Shown here in pieces: positions 1-11,691 of a stretch of DNA of 64,000 nucleotides. This DNA comes from Cordilura impudica (Eukaryota; Arthropoda; Insecta; Diptera; Scathophagidae), in the NCBI GenBank assembly GCA_963682025.1, contig OY821519.1, positions 9,605,168 through 9,669,167 of the forward strand. The letters run 5' to 3'. Position numbers and translations under genes: made by a program. Below the pieces are notes generated by a model. The model was not told where the DNA came from. It saw only the letters and a program-made list of their open reading frames with translations, and did no database searches. Within the stretch, counting starts at the first letter, position 1. Each line of letters begins with the position of its first letter.

Positions 1-1183
1 TGCAATTCAAATATTAAATATAGAAAACTGTACACACACACCAACACACACATACAGTCACTTACCGAACAAGACGACAGTCATCTAAGAAGCCAGTAAA
101 CTGAAGCTTCCACAGCATTTATACAGTCCAAACATTGTCACATGACAAATAGTGACACAATGTAAGTTGACACAACAATGGGAGTCCCATATTATTGTTG
201 TTATTGTATTTTGGAATAAAATAAAAATGCTTAAGTAAAGCGAAGGAACAAAAAACACGGCAGTCAAGATGTGAAATAGATGTTCTTTTTTTTATTATAC
301 TTTTCTTTTTTTGTTGCTGTTGTTTTGTCACAAATTTGCAAGTTGTTGTTGTCGTTGTCGTTGTCGTCTATTAGTTATAGAAAATAATATCACAACGGAT
401 GTTGTGATTTTCTTTTGTCATAAAATAGAAATAAAACGGAAAATTGCGTTTATTTTCTTGGTGTTTTTGAACATTTGAAAATTTGCGTAAACAATCGTCA
501 TTATTATTATGATCATCATTTGGCTCGTGGGTTGCGTTGTCAATCTAATGAGGAAGATGTTTTATGTTGAATATTGTTAATGCAAATTTTGCGAGTCTGC
601 CTCCATACATTTTAACTAGAAAAGGAAATCATTTTATTATTAATAAACATAAGCGCCTATAATGGTCATGCTATTTTTTTTATGTTGTTGCAGTTGAATG
701 GGAAGTACAATTTATAACAATTTTAAAAAATCGGTCAACTTCACTTAAATATTGTTGTAGGTCACTTCAATTTTTATATTGGTTTCCTTTATGAAAGTGG
801 TTAAAGCCAAAAAGAAGTTTATCATTTATTTTCCATCAAATTATTTTAAATTGAATTATTTTTTTAAATCGTTTTCTTAAAGAAAGTTCTTATACTTGAG
901 CTATAAATAAACAAACAATTGCAGAATGTGTTCAAATGGTCTCAAAGTGGCGATTAATTGACATGTAGAAATCAAGACTTTATAGCAAAATTTGGTATAC
1001 GATAAAAGTAGTTGTTCAAATCGATCAACATATTTGTTAAGTTTTTTGCAATGAGCAAATTATTGCTATTTTTGCGAAAATTGGAAAAATTTAAATTCTT
1101 TACGATTCAAGTGCTTATTTTTTCTAAATCATCTTTCAGAAGTAAATCTTTTATGATGGACCCTTCCACTTCAGATATTTTAG
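1..1183. other. Single-copy AT-rich DNA, no gene recognised
   Basis: No repeat family or convincing coding frame is seen. GTT/GTC trinucleotide runs lie near 300-370. On the minus strand there is a good splice-donor-like string (CG then GTAAGTG) at about 66-60. It lies downstream of a TATAAA-like string (118-123) and a TCAGTT initiator-like string (99-104). The TATA-to-initiator distance of about 21 bp is shorter than usual, so this is only a weak hint of a minus-strand first exon. Confidence 0.4.
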
Positions 1184-1354
1184 TATATGTGACCTTCTCC
1201 GAGAAAAGGGACCTAGTGTGTGAAAATTAAGTTTTGAGAAAAAAAAAAACGCATTTAAAGTTTCCACATCCTTATAGGTACCAGAATCCGCCGTTTTTGA
1301 CACAACCCGTTTTTTGACACACGAGGTCCCTTTTCTCGGAGAAGGTCACATATA
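1184..1354. repeat. 31-bp perfect inverted repeat (fold-back)
   Basis: Arms 1184-1214 and 1324-1354 are perfect reverse complements over 31 bp. Pairing resumes after one mismatch through GTGTGT/ACACAC. The loop is about 109 nt and contains an A-rich run. No transposase is encoded. It is probably a small fold-back or MITE-like element. No clear target-site duplication was found. Confidence 0.75.
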
Positions 1355-1376
1355 GTAAATACCATTTTGTTTATAA

Positions 1377-1796
1377 ATATTAGGTAATTCTAAAGACGGT
1401 TTTGATAATGTTTTTTTTCTGTCCGCTGAAATTTCTGTTGAAATTAAAAAAGTCCACTTAACGCTAAGAAAAGCAATACGTTTTATACTAATTGTTAGTT
1501 CTAGTGGTCATGAGATTCAACTGGAAAATTTACGTGGATTTTGTAGCAAGAAAACAGATTTTAAAAATTATAGATATGACTTTGCTCGTAAATTCAGCCG
1601 GAAGGAGTCCAATGCAGATATATTCAATAGGTTTCTTCCTACTTATAAGCAGAAAAATTTATATTATTTATCAAATTTTTATGATAAAGATGATGATAAT
1701 GAAGGTGGCGATAAAGAAGGTGATGATGACGTTACAGTTATAAGAGAAATGACGAAAAAGTCTTATTTAACAATTAACATTGATGAATTCAAATAA
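1377..1796 (+). CDS. Unrecognised open frame, possible exon with acidic C-terminus
   Basis: A 139-codon stop-to-stop frame that has no methionine until near its end, so if real it would be an exon rather than a complete gene. The second half looks more protein-like than the first: GHEIQLENLRGFCSKK, then a basic-aromatic stretch, then an acidic run (DKDDDNEGGDKEGDDD) and a short tail ending DEFK. A possible splice acceptor (CTAAT branch-like string followed by TTGTTAG) lies at about 1488-1498, where the more protein-like part begins. The family is not recognised. It could be a degenerate transposon fragment or chance. Confidence 0.22.
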   Translation: MLGNSKDGFDNVFFLSAEISVEIKKVHLTLRKAIRFILIVSSSGHEIQLENLRGFCSKKTDFKNYRYDFARKFSRKESNADIFNRFLPTYKQKNLYYLSNFYDKDDDNEGGDKEGDDDVTVIREMTKKSYLTINIDEFK

Positions 1797-2832
1797 TGCT
1801 TATAATTAACAATTATCGTAAGATATATAGTATTTTGGTTATCGTAACCAATTGAAGTGCGAAATATTTTTGTTTGCTTATGAATAACTATTTTAGCATC
1901 CAAAAAATTTTTTTGGTTACCAATAACCATTATTGAAAGTTATTTTTTTTTTTTTTTGTTATTTCTACCCGGATACATATCGTATTTTTGATTTCATGGA
2001 TGCATTTCTAAAAGGGTTGTAGTTTAATTACTAAACTACTTTAATTACACTGTGTCACAAATTTTCAACAAAGTCGTGACCAAATAAATTTTACACCTAA
2101 TCTTTATGTAGAATTGTCCGCTGAATTCGCATGTGAATGTGTCAGAATGTTCAAAGGTAGAACAGTTTTTGAGATATTGCAAAATAGCCGTTATTTGCGT
2201 TTTTAAAAAAGATGATGTCACTTTTATAAAAGTATCTTTGAAAATATTCGACGGATTTTCCATTTCTTTTTTTTTATTGAAACATAATGAAATTACTAAA
2301 TCAACCGCAGGTCACCTGTAAAAATTGGTCAAGAAATGACTGAGTTACGGTGTACCACATTTCAAATTTCACAAAAATTTTAATGAGTTTTTGCAATTTT
2401 TCTCTATGCAACTTTTTTTTTTTTGTAAACCAAAAAATAAATTTTTTTTAAGTTTTGTCACTTACTGAGTTAGTCTATTTGGTGCATAAATGACAAGTGT
2501 ATAAAAGATTAATTGAATTATTCCACTTTTCGATTTTTATCAGAAAATACACAAAAGTAAATATACATATTCAATTCATATTATTCATATTCGGATTCAG
2601 CGGAGAATTTTACATAAAGATTAGATGTAAGATACATTTGGTCAAAAAAACAGTCACGCAGTGTCATTAATCCACGTTTCCATTAAATAATATTTTAATA
2701 ATAAAATTAATAAACAATTCTTACATTATAAATAATAAACAATTCCTTGCCCTACAAACCCCTTAGAAATGCATACATAACATCAAAAATACGATATTTA
2801 TCCGGGTAGGAATACCAAAAAAAAAAAAAAAG

Positions 2833-3235
2833 CAAGTAAGAGTGTTAAATTCGGCTGGGCCGAATCTTTGATACCCTCCACCTTTTTCTTTTTAAATTTT
2901 AATTTTTTTTATCATTTTCCATTTTTCACTTTTCAATTTTCATTTTTCATTTTTCATTGTTAGTTTTTTATTTTTAATTTCTAATTTTTCATTTTCCATT
3001 TTCCACTTTTAATTTTCTATTTTCCGTTTTCGATTTTTCATTTTCCATTTTTCAATTTTAATTTTTCATTTTTTATTTTTCATTTTCCATTTTTCATTTT
3101 TATATTTTAATTTTTCGTTTTCCATTTTTCATTTTCCATATTCCACTTTCCAATTTTCATATTTAATTTTTAATTTTTCATTTTCCATTTGCCATTTTTA
3201 ATTTTAAATTTTTCATTTTCCATTTTTCATTCTCC

Positions 3236-3267
<32 letters not shown>

Positions 3268-3764
3268 TCCATTTTTCACTTTCCATTTTTCATTTTCCAT
3301 TTATCATTTTTCATTTTTAATTTTTCATTTTTCACTTTCCATTTTTCATTTTCCATTTATCATTTTTCATTTTCAATTTTTCATTTTTCATGTTCCATTT
3401 CCATTTCTCATTTCTCATTTTCCAGTTTCATTTTCCATTTTCCATTTTCCACTTTTCATTTTCCATTTTTCATTTTCATTTTTCATTTTCCGTTTTCCAT
3501 TTTCCATTTTCGATTTTCAATTTTTCATTTTTCATTTTCCATTTTTCTTTTTTCATTTTGCATTTTGCATTTTTCGTTTTCCATATTTCATTTTTAATTT
3601 TTCAATTTTCAATTTTGATTTTTCATTTTCCATTTTCCATTTTTAATTTTCGTTTTCCGTTTTCCATTTTTTCATTTTCCATTTTTCATTTTCCATTTTT
3701 CAATTTTAATTTTTAATTTTCCATTTTATATTTTTCATTTTCCATATTCCATTTTCCATTTTTT

Positions 3765-3797
<33 letters not shown>

Positions 3798-4296
3798 TTA
3801 ATTTTTCCATTTTCCATTTTTCATTTTGCATTTTTCATTTTCCATTTCTCATTTTCCCTTTTCCATTTTCGATTTTTAATATTTCATTTTTCATTTTTCA
3901 GTTTTCATTTTTAATTTTTCATGTTCCATTTTCCATTTTCGATTTTCAATTTTTCATTTTTCATGTTCCATTTTTCATTTTCCATTTTTCATTTTCATTT
4001 TTTATTTTTCATTTTCCATTTTCGATTTTAAATTTTTCATTTTTCATGTTCCATTTTTCATTTTTCATTTTCCTTTTCCATTTTTAATTTTTCATTTTTC
4101 AATTTTCAATTTTCAATTTTGATTTTTCATTTTCCATTTTCCATTTTTAATTTTCGTTTTCCGTTTTCCATTTTTTCATTTTCCATTTTTCATTTTTCAT
4201 TTTCAATTTTTCAATTTTAATTTTTAATTTTCCGTTTTATATTTTTCATTTTTCATTTTTCATTTTCCATATTCCATTTTTCATTTTTTCATTTTT

Positions 4297-4336
<40 letters not shown>

Positions 4337-4487
4337 TTAATTTTTCCATTTTCCATTTTTAATTTTTCATTTTTCATTTTTCATTTTCCATTTCTCATTT
4401 TCCATTTTCCCATTTCCATTTTCGATTTTCAATTTTTCATTTTTCAGTTTTCATTTTTAATTTTTCATGTTCCATTTTCCATTTCAC

Positions 4488-4519
<32 letters not shown>

Positions 4520-4780
4520 TCCATTTTCCATTTTCCATTTTTAATTTTTCATTTTCCACTTTTCATTTTCCATTTTTCATTCTCATTTTTTATTTTTCAT
4601 TTTTCATTTTCCATTTTCGATTTTCAATTTTTCATTTTTCATGTTCCATTTTTCATTTTTCATTTTCCATTTTTAATTTTTCATTTTTCAATTTTCAATT
4701 TTCATTTTTCATTTTTCAATTTTCATTATTCATTATTCATTATTCATTTTTCATTTTCAATTTTCCATTTTTCATTTTTG

Positions 4781-4812
<32 letters not shown>

Positions 4813-5336
4813 TTTATTTTTATTAATTTTTAATATTTAATTTTAGTGATAAAAAAATATGTGGTAAAACTTGCTTACGCCAATGTGTCACTAGCAGTAT
4901 TAATATACACATAACTGTAATGACTTCAACAATACGAAGAATTTCAACATATACAACATATCTTAAGAAAAACAACAAACACCCTGAAAAATTTTATTTT
5001 TTCAAGAGTTTTTTCAAAGTTTCATTCATAGCTCGTGAACCCTTTCACCGATTTTGATGATTTTAATTAGCAACTCCTTTGGGATGTTAGTAAACGGTTT
5101 TATATAAAAATGAGCGGTCTAGCTTAGATATTGACGGCGTGATCTTGATTTCCACAGACAGACGGACAGATGGACAAATGGACAGACGGACAGACGGTCA
5201 TCGGTAAATCAACTGCCCTTGTTATAAGGATCAAGAAAATATATATTTTTGGGGTCTCAGGAATTTATTTCGATGCGTTACAAACGGAATGACAAACCTA
5301 TATATACCCTCTGCCACTGAGGTGCGGAGGGTATAA
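2833..5336 (+). mobile_element. DINE/Helentron-like element 'alpha' copy 1, with internal array
   Basis: It starts CAAGTAAGAGTG followed by a small hairpin (ATTCGGC/GCCGAAT) and the phrase TTTGATACCCTCCACC. It ends with a GACAGACGGACAGA-type microsatellite, an ATATATA stretch and a terminal hairpin TATACCCTC...GAGGGTATA. This architecture is the one known for Drosophila INE-1/DINE-1 and Helentron-associated elements. It is non-coding. Between head and tail lies a 1.96-kb decamer array that other alpha copies in this window lack. Confidence 0.6.
2882..4844 (+). repeat. Decamer-type array (TTTTTCATTT / TTTTCCATTT), G-poor on + strand
   Basis: About 1.96 kb of degenerate 10-11-bp units alternating T4-T5 runs with CATT or CCATT. 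The + strand is almost devoid of G. The long frames across it, read as Phe/His/Ile/Ser repeats, are artefacts of the repeat. Regularly spaced T-runs at about helical pitch predict intrinsic curvature. A similar array lies at 42862-44672 on the opposite strand. Confidence 0.9.
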
Positions 5337-5402
5337 AAATACTTTCAGTAATGGTTATTGATAACCAAAAATTTTTTAGGTTGCTATATTAGATTATAAA
5401 GC

Positions 5403-5730
5403 TGCTTCCCGATTTTCACTTAAATCTATCAAAAAACATAAATGTTGCACAGATATTTCTCAAATTTGGTTTGTATATATGTTTTCAAAATATATGTGAC
5501 TTTAGCAAATATTGTCAGGATCGGTCCATTTTTCGACCCAGTCCCCATATAAACATAGCATCCGATATGAACCTTTCTGCAGCCAAAAAAATTAATATCA
5601 ATGCCATTCAAATTTGGTTTATGCTTATTTTCTATATCCACTTAGTTGCACCGAAGAAATAGCGTGTCTAAACCAAGGTATAGGGTATCGTATAGTCGGT
5701 CTAGACCGACTATAATTTTCTGATTTGTTT
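5403..5730 (-). mobile_element. DINE-like element 'beta' copy 1 (partial)
   Basis: Minus-strand head of the beta family. A perfect 24-nt palindrome (core GTCGGTCTAGACCGAC) at 5691-5714 is followed, reading leftwards, by the beta body shared with 6310-7040. The 3' half is missing where it meets the fold-back. It faces beta copy 2 head to head, and one palindrome serves both. Confidence 0.6.
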
Positions 5731-5744
5731 TTTTTTTCCTTAGG

Positions 5745-6303
5745 ATATGAAGAATTTCATATAGGATGCTATATTTATATGGGCACCAGATTGAAAAATG
5801 GACCGATCCCGATCATATTTGACAAGGTCACTTATTTTTTGCAAAACCAAATACAAACCAAATTTGAGCAAAATCGGTGCAATATTTTGGTTTTTTGATA
5901 GATTTAGGTGAAGGGACCTTAATATGGGGGCCATGACTAAGAATTCTCCAATAGGGTTTATTTTTGGGCTACTAATAAATGAATGTAATAAATAAACACA
6001 AATCCAATTTGACCGAGATCTATATGATAATTTTGATATTATGGCAATTTAAGTCCATCTCATAGGGGTCTTTCGTATGGGCGTTCTTCCTACGTCCGAT
6101 AGTTGGTAGCTTATATGCTAAATTTAATCCAAATATATTCATATTTGCGACCTGTAGTTTGATTACAAGGTTTACATGGACACATAGACGGACAGACGGG
6201 CGGACGGACATTGCCAAATCGACCCAGAATGAGTCTTTCGATATAATAGAAGTTGGTTCTAGGGAAAATATTTTTGATAGTTACAAACATCAGGGTATTA
6301 AAA
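5745..6303 (+). mobile_element. DINE-like element 'beta' copy 2 (head missing)
   Basis: Body and tail of the beta family on the plus strand. It includes the ACAGACGG/GACGGACGGACA microsatellite near 6185-6210 and the TAGTTACAAACA...GGGTATT tail. It lacks its own head. The shared palindrome of copy 1 lies 30 bp upstream in inverted orientation. Confidence 0.55.
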
Positions 6304-6309
6304 CAAAAA

Positions 6310-7040
6310 CAAGTAAGAAAATTATAGTCGGTCTAGACCGACTATACGATACCATGGTTTAGAAACCCTATCTCTTCGGTCCAACTAATTGGATATAGAA
6401 AATAAGCATAAACCAAATTTGAGTGGCATTGAAAAAGTTCATATCGGGTTGTATATTTATATGGGGACTAGGTCGAAAAATGGACCGATACTGACCATTT
6501 TTGGTAAAGTCACTTCTATTTTTAAAAAATATATACAAACCAAATGTGAGAAAAATCTGTGCAATATTTTTGTTTTTTGATAGATTTAAGTCAAGTTCGG
6601 GAAGCAGCTCTATATGGGGCCTATGACTAAGAATTGTCCTATAGATATTATTTTTGGACTACTGATTAATGGATATAATAAACACATACAAACCCAATTT
6701 GACTGAGATCTATATGATAATTTGAATCTTATGGCAACTTATGTCGATTTCATAGGGGTCATTTGTATGGGGACTAGGTCTGAACATTGACCGAATTTCA
6801 CCAATTTAAACAGCGTTCATCCTATGGCCGATAAAAGCCTATATGCCAAATTTCATCAAAATATATTACAAGGTTTACATGGAAACACAGATGGACGGAC
6901 GGACATCGCTAAATCGACTCAGAAAGTGATTCTGAATCGATCTGTACTATAAAAAATGGGTCTAGGCCATATATTTTTGGTAGTTACAAACAGCAGCACA
7001 AAGTCATTATACCCTGACCACATAGAGGTATAGGGTATAA
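6310..7040 (+). mobile_element. DINE-like element 'beta' copy 3 (complete reference copy)
   Basis: About 730 bp from CAAGTAAGAAAATTATAG to GGTATAGGGTATAA. The perfect 24-nt palindrome occupies 6323-6346. A GATGGACGGACGGACA tract lies near 6890-6905, and the 3' end has TATACCCTGACC...GGTATAGGGTATAA able to form a hairpin. It is non-coding. It follows copy 2 directly, making a short beta cluster. Confidence 0.65.
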
Positions 7041-7133
7041 CAATGATGAAGATTATAATGATGATGAAGACAATGATGATAATAAAGATTATGATAACTG
7101 GGATATTTATGATGAATTCGATAATGCCGAATA
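7041..7133 (+). other. GAT-rich stretch readable as an acidic tail
   Basis: Directly after beta copy 3, a 30-codon frame reads almost only Asp, Glu, Asn and Tyr and ends DEFDNAE-stop. The nucleotides GATGAATTC followed by AATAATGC or GATAATGCC also occur near 1780-1800 at the end of the acidic frame there. It may be two copies of one sequence or simply GAT-type simple sequence. Confidence 0.25.
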
Positions 7134-7344
7134 ACACAATTAGTTTAATATTTTTTATTTAAAAAGTAAAAGGAGCAAAGATTCTACCAAAAAGTTTAAA
7201 ATTTGTTTTTTTTTTTTAAATAAACCATGTATATTTATTTCCAAAAAAAAAATATATCTCCATCAACAAGAAATTCCTTGAATTAATTTGTTCTGATCCT
7301 TTAATAGTTTCTATCCGTGAATTTTGAGATAATTTAGTGAAAAA

Positions 7345-7655
7345 CTGATAATAGTGTTAACTTAGGCTATGCCGAATCTTTAATGCCCTCCATCCAAGTT
7401 TTACATTTACATATATATCTGGACTTACTACTCTATTTAAACCAAATGTAACAAGATATTTGAAAAAGTAAACAATTTGATAAATATAACAACAAAACAA
7501 ACAAACTGAATTTTTTAAAATTTTTTAGAGATGTCTCCATATTTTATGTAAAATTTTGTTACAATGATATCTAATTGAGCCGAATTTAAATACCAACGTG
7601 TTCGAAACAAATCAAATAATATTATCCTAAGTTTTACCCGGTATATGTTGTTATA
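7345..7655 (+). mobile_element. DINE-like 'alpha' fragment
   Basis: The 5' part of the alpha family: AGTGTTAA..GGCT..GCCGAATCTTTAATGCCCTCCA and a body shared with 26668-27140 and 46429-47122 (ATATCTGGACTTACTACT, TTTTTAGAGATGTC). The microsatellite and tail are absent. Confidence 0.55.
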
Positions 7656-8162
7656 CAAAATGCTCATATATAACTTTTACATGCTTTCAAACATGAAAAT
7701 TTTTAGTTTTTACTACATGAGCTACAACGCATTTACTACTCGAGTTTCGAGTTGCTCGACTACTCGAGCTTGATCCAAGGCTCTGGGATGGAAGGTATAT
7801 TAAAAACTGGATTTAAATTGAATTTTTACGAATAAATATACATATTATATCCTTAATTTTTTATTTTTTTCGATTTCAAATTTACATCAAAAATTGTGTA
7901 TCATGTTTTTTCCGAAAAACAAAAAAGCGCCTAACAGGTTAAAAAAAATGTTTCTTCCATTTTTTTTCTAAAATGCTGTGTTTGTATGGCGTTTGATTAT
8001 TTAATTCAAATCAATCAAAACTATATTTTTTAACATCGGCTTCCCTGAATTAATCGCCATTTTGGGTACCATCAAGCCCACTGTGAGTTGGAACATATCA
8101 TATTATACACTGTTCCATTTTCGGAATTACAAGTATAGAAAATATACATACCAATATTATTA

Positions 8163-8225
8163 CTAGCATAACCCAGCACTCTAAATTCGGGTGCAAATTC
8201 TGGGAAATTATATTTTTTCTTTAAA
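8163..8225 (-). mobile_element. Helitron 3'-end fragment
   Basis: Minus-strand 3' terminus of the short Helitron family of this window, ending in CTAG with the expected T next to it. The hairpin and GCAAATTCTGGGAAATT block are recognisable. The rest is lost. Confidence 0.5.
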
Positions 8226-8944
8226 TTTTTTCTTTCAATTCTTTTTAATCTACATGACAGCTGTTTCGGGAGAGTCACCAACCCTCATCAGTAACCAAAA
8301 GCAGTAGATGGTCCGTTTGGTAAAAAGATTCATATATCTTTACTTAAAACAACCTAACGAGAATCCAAGCAAAAAGTCATGCTATTTAAGTTTTTCCAAC
8401 AGATTAAACTAAAATAGAAATCAATTTTGAAACAAATATGTTTGTGTATGAGTACACATTGCATACTACAATATACGTGTTTGTTTTTGGCTTGAAAAAA
8501 AAAAAAACAATTTGTTCTTGCTAAATTCACATTTAGCGTTAACGACGTACTTTCCGTATTCTTAACTTTATTATTTTTTTTATAAAACTAAAAAATCTTA
8601 TTTTGATGATAAAGATCAAAAATAAGATTTTTTATTTTTATTTTTATAATAAGATTTTTATTTATATTTTTATTTTTATTTTTATTTTTATTTTTATAAA
8701 AATCTTATTTTGATGATAAAGATCGAAAATATGACTTTTTGTTTTTATAAAAAAAAATTATATAAAAAAGAAATTATTTATTATTAATATTTTTTGTTAT
8801 TTAATTTAATATATTTTTATCACATATTATAATAAATTTTAAGATTCTGCACTTCTCCTCCTCGTACGAAGCCAATTTTCACACTCCTCCGTGCCCACAT
8901 TATGCTTAAAAAGGGATGAAAAAATTTTTCTTCGCGTAATAATA
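8226..8944. other. AT-rich DNA with a duplicated 45-bp block
   Basis: Mostly featureless. A block containing CTTATTTTGATGATAAAGATC occurs twice (about 8592-8630 and 8701-8735), separated by TATTTT-type simple sequence. The block can also pair with AATAAGATTTT. No gene is seen. Confidence 0.5.
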
Positions 8945-9319
8945 TATAGATTATATTTTGTTATAGTAATAATCTGACCAATGTAAGTTTCACAGTTTTA
9001 CCCCGATTTTGACAAATAAATTATCATTTGAAAGGTATTTCTTTTTAGCTGTTACTCAGATTTTCAGATTTTCATCGTCTGGAATATTTTTTTGGAGTTA
9101 TGATCGTTTAAAGTTACTACTAACACATACATAAAATTATACAATGCTATGTGTGTGTTTATTAAATTTGTTAATGTGTTTGTGTAAATGTGTTTTGTGA
9201 GTTTGTTTTCTTAATTTTAAATGAGTTGAATTGTGAAGCATAACTTTAGAGTCTTTATTAAATGAAAAAGTTAAATTTTCTGAATATGCACTCGAATTTC
9301 AGACGCTGGAATCTGCTTG
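8945..9319 (+). mobile_element. Non-autonomous Helitron copy (degenerate 5' end)
   Basis: It carries the family body: TTGAAAGGTATTTCTTTTTAG, CTACTAACACATACATAAAA, GTGTGTTTATTAAATTTG, CACTCGAATTTC. The 3' end is CTGGAATCTGCTTG. The 5' start is too diverged for an exact call. It encodes no protein. Confidence 0.6.
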
Positions 9320-9722
9320 TATTTTATTAATGCAATATAAATCGGTATTTACATAACTTTTACTATTAAGAATAGCACTTTAAATAAGAAAACTCATAAT
9401 TTTATATATTATTCGGATTTTTTTATTCGAAAGTACAATCTTTGTGATTAATTATGGAACACTATTTCTTTCAAATGACTTCCTCGGCTAGCCTTGACGT
9501 AATATCCATATGAGCAAACCTGTTTTTTAGTATATTTTTCAGTTGTTTACTAAAGACTGCACTAATTTCTTTCTTGAGTGCCGCAGTCGACGCTGTGTGA
9601 TTAGCGTAACACTGAAACCAGATTCATGTTTTCGAAAATGGACCACAAAGAAAAAAAATTAATTGAATGTAATTTTTATTTTTTAGTATTTAAAAATATA
9701 AACGAACTATTACATTTAAATA

Positions 9723-10178
9723 TCTATAATAATAATAGGCAAGACGATTTCTTGTGACCGATGTAACTTTGTCAGTTTTATCCCGACTTTGACCAAACAT
9801 AATTCATTTGAAAGGCATTTCTTTTTAGTTATCCACCAGATTTACAGATTTTTACATTTAAAATTTTTTTGGAGTAAAAAGCATTTAAAATTGCCACTGA
9901 CATAGGTATAAAATTATGCAATGCTGTGTGTGTGTTTATGAAATTTCTTAATGTGTTTGAAAAATTTTATATGAAAAGCCCTGTGTTGAATTGAAAAATA
10001 ATGACAATAACGCAATTACTATAATTATAATTATAATAATTGCATATCACATGCCCGGTGTATTGCGAATTGAATATCATACATTTAGGTGGCATAGAAA
10101 ATTGAAAGAAATAAATTGAATGAAAAAATAAAATTTCCTAGAATTTACACTCGAATTTCGGGGGCTGGGCTTTGCTAG
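9723..10178 (+). mobile_element. Non-autonomous Helitron copy (456 bp, both ends)
   Basis: It starts TCTATAATAATAATAGGC at 9723, preceded by A, and ends CTAG at 10178, followed by T. Insertion between A and T with TC and CTRR ends is the canonical Helitron signature. It belongs to a subfamily with an extra internal segment (CCTGTGTTGAATTG...ATAACGCAAT) that is also present at 23217-23590. Confidence 0.75.
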
Positions 10179-11428
10179 TTTATGTTATTTTGTTAATTTG
10201 CCAAATGCTTTATGTCAATTCAAACTTTTGAAACAGCATATTCGTATGGGAGCCGCACAATATTGTACATCCAGACTTATAAAAATAAAATTTCCAATAC
10301 ACTACAATAATAAGTGCAATTGTTTAATTTATTTGAAGCTAGAAATACATGAGTTAGACTATTTTTATAATTGTGACCAGCTTTAAAGCCAAACAGATTT
10401 TCTCAACAAACCAGCCAGCTAAAATGTTAGTTGCATCTTGGTGACAGTAATTGCAAAAATTATTATTTTTATTTTTTTTTTTCACAACAATTTATTAATT
10501 AAGGGAATATATTTTACAGTTGCACGTATTAAACGCTTAAATGCAGATGATAACTACAATAAATTAATGCGGTTTTCATGTAATTGAACACCTGTTGTTA
10601 ATATAATTAAACCAAAAGATGATTTTGTATTAATAATATCTATGAGAATTCAACCTTAAAACATTTTCGTAATGTTGCACTTTATCCATTAAAAGCTTAA
10701 TATACTAAATATATAAATGCTCGTATGGAAAAAGAAAAGAAGTGCTATTATGCTGACATATGTAAGATTTTCACACTTTTAACCAAGAAACGCCCAAAAA
10801 TTAAGTTGCTTAACAAAAAACAAAAATAAAAACAAACAATCTTCCAAACATCCATTCAATTGTACCTGACAACATCTGGCCATAATTAGCACTACAATTG
10901 AGCAAAACAAAACAAAACTACCCCTAAAAATTTCTAAACAAAATCTCAGAACAATAAAGGTCACACATTGGGTAGATTAAGGGCAAAATACAATAAATAT
11001 GTAATACATGATAAAATTATGGAAGAAGTTCTTGGTAGATTTGCGTGTTGTTATAGTTTGTTGGTATATTTGTCAGTGAGTCTATCAATCATAAACAAAA
11101 CATTAGATACAAAAAATAGACACACACACAAATTTGAGAACTTCCATACAGTTTTACTTATACAAATCCAATAATTTTTTTTACAAATCGAGAAAAAAAA
11201 CTTATGTGAGGTGTGTTTTTGAGGACTAGCGTTAGCAGACGTATTGATCGCGACATATGACCGTTTTAAAAAAGAGATTTTAAATCGTATTTCGTACGGT
11301 GGTTTATCAGACCATTAACTTGTTGTTTTGGTTTCTTTTATTATTTGCCAATCATTTTTATTAAAATAAATAAATATTTCATTACCTTTCCTTTTATATA
11401 GTTTCGTAAGTGGTAACTACAAATTTAC
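10179..11428. other. Single-copy AT-rich DNA, no gene recognised
   Basis: No repeat family, RNA gene or coding frame with conserved motifs is seen on either strand. Short frames here are what AT-rich DNA gives by chance. Confidence 0.4.
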
Positions 11429-11691
11429 CAAGTAGGAAAATTATAGTCGATCTAGACCGTTTTTACGATACCGTTTACCATAGAGAAAGCATAAATCAAA
11501 GATGAATGGAATTTTTAGTATTTCTTTGCCTGCAGATATGAAAAAGTTCATATCGGATGCCAGGACCGATCCTGACCATATTTGAAAAAATTACTTATTT
11601 TTTGGTAAACGTATACAAACCAAATTTGAGAAAAATCTGTCCTATAATGTTGTTTCTTGATGGATTAAATGGTGATCGGGATTAAGCTTTA

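Larger units (their letters stand above)
1876..5402. repeat. Long fold-back element, right arm split by a DINE-like insertion
   Basis: The left arm (about 1876-2140) is matched in reverse complement by about 2570-2831. The match includes a CCCGGATA...CGTATTTTTGAT block, an AATCTTTATGTA block and a CCGCTGAAT block. It resumes at about 5340-5402 (GGTTATTGATAACC), on the far side of the alpha element at 2833-5336. The arms are therefore about 250 bp around a roughly 430-bp centre, and alpha landed in the A-run of the right arm. No transposase frame is seen. The right end abuts a beta element, so the outer boundary is uncertain. Confidence 0.7.

Noticed and set aside
3390..4087. Two frames of about 100 codons reading Phe/His/Ile/Ser repeats
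   Set aside because: They are translations of the decamer array; the repetition is at the DNA level and other frames are equally open. The same holds for 44295-44576.
5150..5200. GACAGACGGACAGACGG tracts as independent microsatellites
   Set aside because: They recur at the same position in every alpha and beta copy, so they are parts of those elements.
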